A stretch of DNA of 64,000 bases from Candidatus Promineofilum glycogenicum (lineage in GTDB: Bacteria > Chloroflexota > Anaerolineae > Promineifilales > Promineifilaceae): contig JADJHJ010000009.1 in the NCBI GenBank assembly GCA_016707605.1, positions 252,584-316,583 on the forward strand, given 5' to 3'. The position numbers and the translations under genes were made by a program. The notes under the pieces are model-generated. The model did not search any database and was not told the origin of the DNA. It worked only from the letters and a program-made list of their open reading frames with translations. Positions 55,619-64,000 of this stretch are shown here, piece after piece. Position 1 is the stretch's first letter. Every line of letters begins with the position of its first letter.

Positions 55619-56877
55619 CCCTGCTCTCCTGCGGCAAGAGCAAGACAACCCCGGCCAGATTCGCCGCCACGGCGGCCGACACCATCGCCCAGGCAACACT
55701 CTCCAGCCGGGCATGGAAGAGAAGCATCGCCGCTACCTGGGCGGCGACGATGCCGGCCAGGACGATGACGTAGCCCCGCCGCTCCAGCGACAGGGCGTAG
55801 TTGAGCCAGATGTTGACCGCGGCGTAGAGCGTCGTGGCCAGGCCGACCAGGGCCAGCAGCGAACCGGGGTTGGCGTAGGCCGGGCCGAAGACGAGAGCGA
55901 CGATCTGGCCCGGCCACAGAGCGTAGAGCGCCGTCAGCAGCAGGCCGGGCAGCAGCGTCGCCGCCAGGGCCAGCAGCAGCACCGGCCGCGGGTCGCGCCC
56001 GGCCGCCCGGCGTTGTGTCGCCTTGGGGAAGAGCACCAGGCCGATGCCCAACGGGATGAACAGGTTCATCTTGCCCAGGGTGACGACGGGGGCGTAGGCC
56101 TCGGCCGCGGCGTCGCCGAAGACGCGGCGGACGATGATGGCATCGGCGTTGGCCATGATGGCGAAGGCCAGCAGGCCGAGCAGCGTGTAGGCCGAGTAGC
56201 GCCAACTGATGGCCCGCGGCGGGGCAGCGGGAGCCGGAGCGCGGAAGTAGGGCCGCAGGATGATTAGCGCCAGCACCAGGGCGACGCTGCTGCCCAGCGG
56301 CAGGGCGACGACCGCCCCGGCGGCCTGCATTCCCTAGCCACAGCAGGGCCGCGGCGAAGAGCAGCCGCAGCAGCGACTGGAGCATCTGCACCGCGCCCAG
56401 GCCGAAGAAGTGCTGCGTGCCCTGCAACACGCCGTCGGTGACGGGGCGCAGGAAGAGCAGCAGCAGGGCCAGGCTGGCCGCCCAGAGGGGCCACGGCGTG
56501 GGGATGTGGAGGAAGCGGGCCAGGAGCGGGCTGAGCAGGGCCATGAGCGCCGTCGCCGCCAGCCCCCAGCGCCACGCCCAGCGCCAACTGCGGCCGAGCA
56601 CGCTGCCCACCCGCGCCACGGCGTCGCCGCCGACGGTGGCCTCGGCGGTGTAGTAGGCGACGACGTTGCGGATGACGTTGGTCACCTGCACCATGACTTG
56701 CAGCAGGGCGGTCACGGTGACGAAGATGAAGAACTCCGTCGGGGCCAGTTGGCGGCCGACGACGATGTTGACCAGGTAGTCGAAGCCGCCGGCGACGACC
56801 ATCGCCGCGGCCATGAAGCCGCCCTGGATGGCCGGCCGCTGCCCGGCCGCCCGCAGGCGCAGCGCCAACCCGCCCAT
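55599..56877 (-). CDS. Wzx-like polysaccharide flippase (one apparent frameshift)
   Basis: A ~425-residue membrane protein with about 12 helices of the MATE-like polysaccharide flippase type. The N-terminal part (FDYLVNIVVGRQLAPTEFFI, NVIRNVVAYYTAEA) and the C-terminal part (SWRYSAYTLLGLLAFAIMAN, ADAIIVRRVFGDAAAEAYAP) are in different frames. They join near 56325-56335 at a GGG run (CTAGGGAATG), where one base is gained or lost. It probably moves lipid-linked sugar units across the membrane for surface glycan assembly. ATG 56877 lies five bases after the methyltransferase stop. Confidence 0.8.
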
Positions 56878-56882
56878 CGCGC

Positions 56883-57578
56883 TCAGAGCCAGGCCTCCTT
56901 GTGGGCGACGAAGTAGCAGTGGGCGCTCAGGTCGCGGGCGACGCGCTGCAAGCCGCGCTCGACGGCCACCGCCGCCGGGGTCAGCCGCTCCAGCGCCGGG
57001 AACTGGTCGGGCAAGACCTCCCACAGCCAGAAGAGGACGCTGTACTGCCCGGCGCGCGTCACGCGGAAGCCGGCGTCGCTGAGCATCATGGCCAGCCCGG
57101 CGAAGGTAAAAGGCGCGTTGATCTCGTCGCCCAGCCATTTGGGGTAGAGCCGCCGCCCCCAGCGGATGAGGGGGTTGTCCTCCACCGTCTCGACCAGGAA
57201 GAGGACGCCGCCCGGCCGCAGCACCCGCCGCGCCTCGGCCAGCGCCCGCGCCACGTCGCCGATGTGGTGCAGCACGTGCTGGACGTAGACCATGTCCAGG
57301 CAGCCGTCGCCGACGGGCAGGCGCAGGCCGTCGGCCAGCAGCGCCGGGCCGTGGGCGGCGGCCAGAGCGACGCGCTCCGGCACGGCGTCCAGCCCGAAGG
57401 CGACGCGGCCGTGCTGGGCAAAGCGGCTCATGTTCCAGCCGTTGCCGCAGCCGATCTCCAGGATGCGGCGCACGTCGGGCCGGGCCAGTACTTCGCGCTC
57501 GGCGGCGAAGTAGGGCAGGACTTTATAACGTTGTGGTGACCAGTTCTCGCCGAAGACGGCTGGTTTGCGATAGTCCAT
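56883..57578 (-). CDS. SAM-dependent methyltransferase
   Basis: A class I methyltransferase of 231 residues. Motif I is ILEIGCGNGWNMSRF, then FGLDAVPERVALA (motif II), and MVYVQHVLHHIGD with LRPGGVLFLVETVEDN (motifs IV and V). The C-terminal part is helical (PALERLTPAAVAVERGLQRV). It probably modifies a sugar or lipid in the surface-glycan pathway, since it sits between a glycosyltransferase and a flippase gene. The ATG lies 56 bases inside the end of the upstream glycosyltransferase gene. Confidence 0.87.
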   Translation of the reverse strand: MDYRKPAVFGENWSPQRYKVLPYFAAEREVLARPDVRRILEIGCGNGWNMSRFAQHGRVAFGLDAVPERVALAAAHGPALLADGLRLPVGDGCLDMVYVQHVLHHIGDVARALAEARRVLRPGGVLFLVETVEDNPLIRWGRRLYPKWLGDEINAPFTFAGLAMMLSDAGFRVTRAGQYSVLFWLWEVLPDQFPALERLTPAAVAVERGLQRVARDLSAHCYFVAHKEAWL

Positions 57579-59721
57579 AGGCTATAACTTCTTCCACTTG
57601 CTCCCACCAGCGTTCGCCCGGCGGCCAGGGGATGCGTTCGCAGCCGGCGAGGGCGGCGGTCAGGATGGCCCGCTCCTCGGCCGCCCAATCGCGCCCGCCC
57701 CAGCGGGCCAGTTCGCCCACCAGCAGCGGGTAGGGCTGGAAGCCGAAGGCCGTATCGCCCTCGTCCAGCAGGCGCTCGACGGCCGCCTCCAGCGAGCGCT
57801 CGCCCCCGTCCAGCAGCAGCGCGACCGGCGCGGCGGCCTCGGCGTAGACCACGCCGGGAACCAGCGCGTCCAGCGGATGCTTCGGCTGGGGGATGAGCCG
57901 CTGCAAGTAGGTGTTGACCGTCGCCGCGGGCAGACGGCGTTCGCTGAGCCACAGGCCGAGCCGGCGCACCGGCGGCGAGTAGAGCAGGCGTTGCAGCCGC
58001 AGGGCCACGGCCGCCCGCGCCGCGCCGTGGGGCGGGCGCATCTCGCGCCGGGCGGTGACGGGCTTGGGGAAGCTGCGCGCCCGCCGGTCGCGGCCCAGGA
58101 GCACGCGGTCGTCGCCGAGAAAGGCCAGTCGCCCGCCGGCGCACAGGCGGCCGAGGCCATAGCCCATGTCGGCCGGGCCACTGATGAGCACCGCCCGCCC
58201 GTCGCCCGGCCCCGGCGCGACCAGGCCGCCAGCACGCGGCAGCGCATAGCCCCGCGTCAGCAGCAGCCAGCGCAAGACCGGCTCGACGACGTTGGTGTAG
58301 AGAAAGGCCGGCGACGTTTCCAGCAGGGGCGAGACGACGATCTCGGTGAAGTCGCCGGGGATGATGGTCAGGCCGAAGCCGAAGCGGCCGAGGTGCTCGT
58401 CGTAGCAGATGGCCCCAGGCACGCGGCTGGGCGTGCCGTGGCGGTCGACGCGCAGTTGCAGGTCGATGCGCGGCGGCGGCGCGGCCGTCTCGAAGTGAGC
58501 CAGATCGTCCAGCGGAACCTGCGAGGCGACGGTGACGAGGCCGTGGATGTCGTAGGTGGTGCTGGCCCGCGGCTGCATCATCAGGCCGCGCGTCCAGATC
58601 CACTGCTCCGACAGGGCGTAGTAGGCCAGGCCGGCCAGCAGCATGGCCGCCAGCCCGGCCAGCGGGTAGGGCAGGCCCCAGCGCACGGCCAGTAGCCAGA
58701 TGGCCGGCAGATAGACGAGCAGCAGGAACAGCGTGCCCAGCAGCAGCAACGCCGCCAGCCGCCGCCGCGCCGGGCCGCGCGGCCGGTCGCTGAAGACCCA
58801 CGCCTCGCCCAGCAGGACGGCGACGATGGTCGCGCCGCCGGCCACGGCCGCCGCGCGCAGCACGGGCCAGCCCGCGCCGGTCGCCAGCCCGACCAGCAGG
58901 GCCAGATTGCCGGCCACGACCAGAGCCACCAGCACCAGAAAGCGGATGAGGTGCTGGTTGACCGTCAGGCGCAGGCGCGTCAGGTGGCGGAAGAAGCGCA
59001 TTCCCTCATTGAGATCGGCCTTGCTCTGCCCCTCGTGGCGCGGCGAGAAGTCGAAGTGGAGTTCGGTGACGCGCAGATCGGGGTGGCGGGCGAGCAGTTC
59101 GAGCAGAATCTTGAAGCCCTGCGGTTGCAGCGCGGCCGTGTCTACCGCCGCCCGCCGGGCCAGAAAGAAGCCGGTCAGCGGGTCGGAGACGTTCTTCAGC
59201 ACGCGCGGGAAGACCATGCGGGCCAGGATGGTGAGGGTCTGCGAGGTCAGCGCCCGCGCCCGGCTGAGGCCGACCGGCCCCAGCCAGTCGGCCTGGCGGC
59301 TGGCGACGACGATGTCGGCCGCGGTGCGGTTGGCCTGGGTCAGCAGGCGGGGAATCAGTTCGGGCGGGTGCTGCAGGTCGGCGTCGATGACGCACAGCCA
59401 GCGGCCGGCGGCGGCGTCCATGCCCTCGACGACGGCCCCGCTCAGCCCGTTGCGGCGGGCCGGCGGCCGGGCGATGACGCGCACGGGGAAGGGGCGGGCG
59501 GCGGCTTGCGCGGCGATGATCTGCGGCGTGGCATCGCTGCTGTCGTCCACGAACAGTACCTCGAACGACTGGCCGAGCAGCGCCGTGCCCAGCCGGTCGA
59601 GCAGCGGGCCGACGTTGCCGGCCTCGTTGCGCGTGGGCACGATGACGGTCAGTTCAACCGTGGGCGGTTCGGTGGTGGGCTGGGGGGCGGGGCGGCCCGG
59701 TGGCGTTGCTCCTGGGTGCAT
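57523..59721 (-). CDS. GT2 glycosyltransferase - GtrA - HprK-like fusion
   Basis: A 732-residue three-part protein. Residues ~18-245 are a GT2 (DPM1-like) domain with TVIVPTRNEAGNVGPLLDRL, VDDSSDATPQII and VIDADLQHPP. Residues ~250-375 form four GtrA-like helices (LVALVVAGNLALLVGLATG, ALLLLGTLFLLLVYLPAIW). The rest resembles the HprK-like kinase fold: TNVVEPVLRWLLLTRGYALP, then LISGPADMGYGLGRL where a P-loop is expected, then FLGDDRVLL and RSFPKPVT. The P-loop lacks the usual Gly-Lys-Thr, so this part may be inactive. I chose ATG 59721; the long upstream frame translates poly-C. It may add a sugar to undecaprenyl phosphate and pass it across the membrane. Confidence 0.83.
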   Translation of the reverse strand: MHPGATPPGRPAPQPTTEPPTVELTVIVPTRNEAGNVGPLLDRLGTALLGQSFEVLFVDDSSDATPQIIAAQAAARPFPVRVIARPPARRNGLSGAVVEGMDAAAGRWLCVIDADLQHPPELIPRLLTQANRTAADIVVASRQADWLGPVGLSRARALTSQTLTILARMVFPRVLKNVSDPLTGFFLARRAAVDTAALQPQGFKILLELLARHPDLRVTELHFDFSPRHEGQSKADLNEGMRFFRHLTRLRLTVNQHLIRFLVLVALVVAGNLALLVGLATGAGWPVLRAAAVAGGATIVAVLLGEAWVFSDRPRGPARRRLAALLLLGTLFLLLVYLPAIWLLAVRWGLPYPLAGLAAMLLAGLAYYALSEQWIWTRGLMMQPRASTTYDIHGLVTVASQVPLDDLAHFETAAPPPRIDLQLRVDRHGTPSRVPGAICYDEHLGRFGFGLTIIPGDFTEIVVSPLLETSPAFLYTNVVEPVLRWLLLTRGYALPRAGGLVAPGPGDGRAVLISGPADMGYGLGRLCAGGRLAFLGDDRVLLGRDRRARSFPKPVTARREMRPPHGAARAAVALRLQRLLYSPPVRRLGLWLSERRLPAATVNTYLQRLIPQPKHPLDALVPGVVYAEAAAPVALLLDGGERSLEAAVERLLDEGDTAFGFQPYPLLVGELARWGGRDWAAEERAILTAALAGCERIPWPPGERWWEQVEEVIAYGLSQTSRLRRELVTTTL

Positions 59722-59764
59722 GGCTGTTCGCCAGCATGATAGCACACGGCCGCGGCCGGTGCGA

Positions 59765-59900
59765 GAGGAGAGGGACACGGAGGGATGCAGAGTGGAGAGG
59801 AACGCGGAGAGACGCAGAGGAGCGCAGAGAGACGCGGAGGAAGGATCTGATTCTTCTCTGCGTCTGCGTCTTCTCTCCGCGTCCCTCTCCCTCTTCCCTC
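59765..59900. repeat. AGAGACGCAGAGGA inverted repeat
   Basis: The purine-rich left part (GACGCAGAGGAGCGCAGAGA) and the right part (CTCTGCGTCTGCGTCTTCTC) pair imperfectly over ~130 bases. It lies upstream of the GT2 fusion gene. The rest of the 59722-60424 gap holds short GCCGTTTGCCGTT-like direct repeats near 60035-60070 and the poly-G tract; I see no gene. Confidence 0.7.
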
Positions 59901-60091
59901 TATAACCGGATGTGCGCGCTGGCGGAGGTGTATCAGGGGGAGCGGCCGAATGGGGAGACAAGTGACTTGACAGCTTTGATCGTTCGGGCGCTGGGGATGA
60001 TTGTAGGCAAGATGGCAAAGGATGAGCGTGAGCAGGCTGCCGTCTGCCGTTTCTGCCGTTGCTGCCGTTAAATCTATGAGGCCGCACGCAC

Positions 60092-60330
<239 letters not shown>

Positions 60331-60424
60331 TGTGCAATGAAACGATTGGGCGGCCCAGTTCGCGCTGGGCGACGGCCTGGCGATTGGCCGAACGGGGTCG
60401 GAACGGATATGATAGCGCGACGCC

Positions 60425-61225
60425 ATGGCAAAGAACGACTACAGCATCTCGGCCTTCTTCCCGGCCTACAACGACGCCGGCACGATCAGCAGCATGGTCA
60501 TCACCGTCCTGCTGACGCTGCGCGAGCTGACCGACGACTACGAGGTCATCGTCGTCAACGACGGCAGCCAGGACCACACCGCGGCCGTCCTCGACGAGCT
60601 GGCCCGCGTCTACCCCGACGAAGTGCGCATCATCCACCACCCGCAGAACCGCGGCTATGGCGGCGCGCTGCGCACCGGCTTCTATAGCGCCGCCAAGGAG
60701 TGGGTTTTCTACACCGACGGCGACGCCCAGTATGACCCGCGCGAGTTGAAGAACCTGGCCGCGCTGGTCAACGACGACGTGGACTTCATCAACGGCTGGA
60801 AGATCGAGCGCAACGACCCGCTGCACCGCATCGTCATCGGCCGGCTGTACCAGGCGATCATCAAGGCCGCTTTCGGCCTGCGGCTGCGCGACGTGGATTG
60901 CGACTTTCGCCTGATGCGCCGCGAGGTGTTCGAGAGCGTCCAGTTGGAGGCCAACAGCGGCGTCATCTGCGTCGAACTGATGAAGAAGACCCAGGACGCC
61001 GGCTTCCGGCTGACGGAGACGCCCGTCCACCACTTCCACCGCGCCTACGGCAAGTCGCAGTTCTTCCGCTTTCGCCGGCTGGCCCAGGTCGCCCGCGACC
61101 TGACCAAGCTCTGGTACCGGCTGGTGTGGCGCAAGGAGGCCGCGCTGCCCCCGGCCGTGGCCGCCGCGCCCACCGAGACGGCCGTCGCTGCCCACTCCCA
61201 GCCCTATGCCGACCGTTCCCACTGA
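60425..61225 (+). CDS. GT2 glycosyltransferase (DPM1/dolichyl-phosphate-like)
   Basis: A 266-residue GT-A glycosyltransferase. The nucleotide-sugar site reads AFFPAYNDAGTISSMVITV, VVNDGSQDHTAAV and the DxD-type TDGDAQYDPREL. IKAAFGLRLRDVDCDFRLMR and GVICVELMKKTQDAGF are typical of polyprenyl-phosphate glycosyltransferases. It has no GtrA helices of its own. The ATG follows a TATGAT hexamer by 11 bases, and the next epimerase gene overlaps its end by 20 bases. Confidence 0.9.
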   Translation: MAKNDYSISAFFPAYNDAGTISSMVITVLLTLRELTDDYEVIVVNDGSQDHTAAVLDELARVYPDEVRIIHHPQNRGYGGALRTGFYSAAKEWVFYTDGDAQYDPRELKNLAALVNDDVDFINGWKIERNDPLHRIVIGRLYQAIIKAAFGLRLRDVDCDFRLMRREVFESVQLEANSGVICVELMKKTQDAGFRLTETPVHHFHRAYGKSQFFRFRRLAQVARDLTKLWYRLVWRKEAALPPAVAAAPTETAVAAHSQPYADRSH

Positions 61226-62213
61226 CCACCACGCCTTCTTCCGCGACAAACACGTCCTGATCACCGGCGGCCTGGGCTTCATCGGCTCGAATTTGGCCCA
61301 CCGGCTGGTGAGTCTGGGGGCGGACGTGCTGATCGTCGATTCGCTCATCCCGGAGTACGGCGGCAACGTCTTCAACGTCCACGGGCTTGAGGAGCAGTTG
61401 CGGGTCAACATCGCCGACATGCGCGATGAGCACGGCCTGCGCTATCTGGTGCAGGGGCAGGACGTCATCTTCAATCTGGCCGGGCAGGTCAGCCACACCG
61501 ACAGCATGATCGACCCCTACACCGACCTGGAGATCAACGCCCGCAGCCAGCTGTCGCTGCTGGAGGCGTGTCGCCACGGCAACCCGGCGGCCAAGGTCGT
61601 CTTTGCCAGCACGCGGCAGATCTACGGCCGCCCGGAGTATCTGCCGGTCGACGAGCGCCACCCGCTGCAGCCGGCCGACGTCAACGGCATCAACAAGCTG
61701 GCCGGCGAGTGGTATCACATGGTCTACCACCAGGTCTACGGCCTGCGCACCGTCTCGCTGCGGCTGACCAACACCTATGGCCCGCGGATGCGCATCCGCG
61801 ACGCGCGGCAGACGTTCATCGGCTGGTGGTTCCGGCAACTGCTGGAGGGGCAGACGTTGGGCATCTTTGGCAACGGGCTACAGGTGCGCGACTTCAACTA
61901 CGTCGATGACGTGATCGAGGCCCTGCTGATGGTCGCCTTCCACGAGGCGGCCGACGGGCAGATCTACAACCTGGGCAGCGACGACCCGATCAACCTGCTC
62001 AATCTGGCCCGGCTGATGATCGAGGTCAACGGCGGCGGCCAGTACGAACTGCGCCCCTTCCCCGACGACCGCAAGCGCATCGACATCGGCGACTACTACG
62101 GCGACTATCGCCGCATTCGCAGCAAGCTCGGCTGGCGTCCGCTGGTCGGCCTGCGCGACGGGCTGACGCGGACAATGGACTACTTCCGCGCCAACCTTGA
62201 ACACTATGTTTAA
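61206..62213 (+). CDS. NAD-dependent sugar epimerase/dehydratase
   Basis: Extended SDR of 335 residues. The NAD motif GGLGFIGS is at 21-28, the serine or threonine region FASTRQIYGRPEY is near 133-145, and the C-terminal substrate part has LTNTYGPRMRIRDARQTFIG and GLQVRDFNYVDDVIEAL. The usual YxxxK reads NGINK (N160, K164), so the catalytic tyrosine is replaced by asparagine; some related enzymes share this NGINK pattern. The sugar product is uncertain. The start overlaps the glycosyltransferase gene. Confidence 0.85.
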   Translation: MPTVPTDHHAFFRDKHVLITGGLGFIGSNLAHRLVSLGADVLIVDSLIPEYGGNVFNVHGLEEQLRVNIADMRDEHGLRYLVQGQDVIFNLAGQVSHTDSMIDPYTDLEINARSQLSLLEACRHGNPAAKVVFASTRQIYGRPEYLPVDERHPLQPADVNGINKLAGEWYHMVYHQVYGLRTVSLRLTNTYGPRMRIRDARQTFIGWWFRQLLEGQTLGIFGNGLQVRDFNYVDDVIEALLMVAFHEAADGQIYNLGSDDPINLLNLARLMIEVNGGGQYELRPFPDDRKRIDIGDYYGDYRRIRSKLGWRPLVGLRDGLTRTMDYFRANLEHYV

Positions 62214-62219
62214 GAATAG

Positions 62220-62287
62220 AAACCACAGATTACACAGATTTCACAGATTACTCTTCAAATCTGTGAAATCTGTGTAATCTGTGGTTT
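62220..62287. terminator. 30-bp hairpin, CACAGATT family
   Basis: Arms 62220-62249 and 62258-62287 are exact reverse complements (AAACCACAGATTACACAGAT...), with an 8-base loop. It lies between the epimerase and SDR genes, both on the plus strand. Confidence 0.8.
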
Positions 62288-62311
62288 CTTCCTTCTTCCG
62301 GTAGCAACGAT

Positions 62312-63013
62312 ATGGCTGAGCAACAAATCGCCCTGGTGACCGGGGGCAATCGCGGGATCGGGCTGGAGGTGTGCCGCCAGTTGGCCGGGCGCGGTCTGCG
62401 CGTGGTGCTGACGGCCCGCGACCCGCGCAAGGGGGAAGCGGCCGTGCAACAACTGGCCGGCGACGGGCTGGCGGTGGAGTTCCTGGCGCTGGACGTGAGT
62501 GACCCGGCGGCGGCCGAGGCGGCGCGGCAGTGGGTCGAGACGCGCTACGGCCGTCTCGACGTGCTGGTCAACAACGCCGCTGTCTACCTGGACGAGAGCG
62601 TCAGCATCTTCGACGTGCCTCTGCCGGACTTTGAGGCGACGCTGGCGGCCAACCTCTACGGGCCGCTGCACCTGTGCCGGGCCTTCGTGCCGGGGATGCG
62701 GCGGCGGGGATACGGGCGGGTGGTCAACGTCTCGTCGGAGTCGGGCCAACTCAGCACAATGGGCGGCTACACCGGAGCCTACGCCATCTCCAAGGCGGCG
62801 CTCAACGCCCTGACCCGCGTCGTGGCCGCCGAGGCGGGGCGGGCGGTCAAGGTCAACTCCGTCTGCCCCGGCTGGGTGCGCACCGACATGGGCGGCCCCC
62901 ACGCCTCGCGCAGTGTGGCCCAGGGCGCGGACAGCATCGTCTGGCTGGCGACGCTGCCCGACTCCGGCCCGACGGGCGGCTTCTTTCAGGATCGCCGGCC
63001 CATTGCCTGGTAG
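62312..63013 (+). CDS. classical SDR oxidoreductase
   Basis: A 233-residue NAD(P)-dependent dehydrogenase. TGGNRGIG binds the cofactor (residues 10-17), LVNNAAVY is the NNAG-type motif, VVNVSSESGQ holds the serine, and GAYAISKAALNAL holds Tyr and Lys of the active site. The VNSVCPGWVRTDMGG region is typical. It resembles plant and bacterial carbonyl reductase-like SDRs. The substrate is not shown by context; it sits between an epimerase and a sugar aminotransferase, separated from the former by a hairpin. Confidence 0.88.
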   Translation: MAEQQIALVTGGNRGIGLEVCRQLAGRGLRVVLTARDPRKGEAAVQQLAGDGLAVEFLALDVSDPAAAEAARQWVETRYGRLDVLVNNAAVYLDESVSIFDVPLPDFEATLAANLYGPLHLCRAFVPGMRRRGYGRVVNVSSESGQLSTMGGYTGAYAISKAALNALTRVVAAEAGRAVKVNSVCPGWVRTDMGGPHASRSVAQGADSIVWLATLPDSGPTGGFFQDRRPIAW

Positions 63014-63020
63014 ACAACCG

Positions 63021-64000
63021 ATGACGACCGCCATCCCCCTCGTTGACCTGAAGGCCGCCTACCGCCGCTTGCAAGCGGAGATCGATGCCGCCGTGGCCCG
63101 CGTTCTGGCCGGCGGCTGGTACATCCTCGGCCCGGAGGTCAGCGCCTTCGAGACGGAGTTCGCCGCCTGGCTGGGCGTTGGGCACGTGGTCGGCGTGGCC
63201 TCGGGCACAGACGCGGTGCTGCTGGCGCTGCGGGCGCTGGGCGTCGGGCCGGGCGACGAGGTTATCACCGTGGCCCACACGGCCGTGGCGACGGTGGCGG
63301 CCATCGAACTGGCCGGGGCGACGCCGCGCTTTGTTGACATCGATCCGATCACCTACACCCTCGACCCGGCGCAACTGGCCGCGGCCGTCACCCCCCGGAC
63401 GCGGGCCATCGTCCCCGTCCACCTCTACGGCGCGCCGGCCGACATGGACGCGGTGCTGAGCGTGGCCCGCGCCCACGGGCTGCTGGTCGTCGAGGATTGT
63501 GCCCAGGCCCACGGCGCGCGCACGCGGGGGCAGATGGTCGGCACGCTGGGCGACGCCGCCGCCTTCAGCTTCTACCCGACCAAGAACCTCGGCGCGCTGG
63601 GCGACGGCGGGGCGGTGGCCACTAACCGGCCGGAGGTGGCCGAGCGACTGCGGCTGCTGCGCCAGTACGGCTGGCGCGAGCGCTACGTCAGCGACGTGGC
63701 CGGCTACCAACAGCCGGTTGGACGAACTCCAGGCGGCCATCCTGCGCGTCCGCCTGGGCCATCTGGAGGCGGAGAACGCGGCCCGGCGGCGGCTGGCGGC
63801 GCGCTATGACGCGGCGCTGGCCGGGCTGCCCATCGCCCTGCCCGCCGCCCGGCCCGACGACTGCCCGGTCTACCACCTGTACGTCATCCGCACCGCCGCC
63901 CGCGACGCCCTGGCCGAGCACCTGCGCGCCCGCGGCATCGGCACGGGCGTTCACTACCCGGTAGCCGTCCACCGCCAGCCGGCCTACGCCCATCTCGGCT
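63021..64000 (+). CDS. DegT/DnrJ/EryC1 sugar aminotransferase (partial, one apparent frameshift)
   Basis: PLP enzyme that transaminates keto-sugars in nucleotide-sugar pathways. IPLVDLKAAYRRLQAEIDA, VVGVASGTDAVLLALRALG, VVEDCAQAHGARTRG and the PLP lysine in FSFYPTKNLGALGDGG are clear. At 63707 an extra C (TACCAACAGCC) breaks the frame. The next frame continues SRLDELQAAILRVRLGHLE and HYPVAVHRQPAYAHLG, the expected C-terminal half, to the window edge. It starts eight bases after the SDR stop. The gene is partial at its 3' end. Confidence 0.87.

Overview
This is GC-rich bacterial chromosome. The gene content points to Chloroflexota, probably an Anaerolineae- or Ardenticatenia-like filamentous lineage. 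The pointers are STAND-type ATPases fused to sensor or DNA-binding parts, a stand-alone FtsK-like ATPase beside lexA, a lexA box of the Gram-positive type, an rpoC without rpoB next to it, and many unrelated families of intergenic palindromes. The lineage is inferred from gene style only. There are no rRNA or tRNA genes, no CRISPR array and no transposase. Several genes carry apparent single-base indels in short G or C runs, so the sequence probably has uncorrected indel errors.

Layout. 1-9.4 kb: end of an ABC exporter, a RelA-type (p)ppGpp synthetase, small membrane proteins, and an operon of histidine kinase, cysteine desulfurase, mnmA and a small membrane protein. 9.5-12.3 kb: enolase, a ClpP-like protease and a SixA-like phosphatase. 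12.2-18.5 kb: the most unusual locus, a roughly 1,650-residue membrane protein (secreted FG-GAP propeller, one membrane helix, cytoplasmic STAND ATPase) next to a STAND ATPase carrying an OmpR-type winged helix. 18.6-37.2 kb: metabolic and housekeeping genes (RNase H-like/TPR nuclease, trpB, trmFO, MuiA-like, hflX, M20 peptidase, acyl-CoA dehydrogenase, glycosidase-like lipoprotein, ATP-grasp enzyme, membrane protein, sucB and sucA). 37.2-44.5 kb: lexA and an FtsK-like operon, both with LexA boxes, then rpoC with its own strong promoter and a leader hairpin. 44.7-46.9 kb: prenyltransferase and type 2 IPP isomerase. 47-51.3 kb and 55.6-64 kb: two blocks of an envelope or exopolysaccharide cluster (UDP-xylose synthase-like, Wzy/ligase-like, GtrA, glycosyltransferases, Wzx-like flippase, methyltransferase, epimerase, SDR, DegT aminotransferase). 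Between the blocks, at 51.6-55.5 kb, are two further STAND ATPases and a RecB-like/DEDD nuclease.

Nearly every intergenic gap holds a palindromic or tandem repeat from one of about ten families, often a perfect 22-38 bp stem. Copies of the same families lie inside coding sequences, for example in the sucB linker, the sucA N-terminus and an ATP-grasp gene. Several genes have a -10 hexamer 6-10 bases before the start codon, suggesting leaderless mRNAs. Others have good Shine-Dalgarno sites (eno, clpP, lexA, rpoC).
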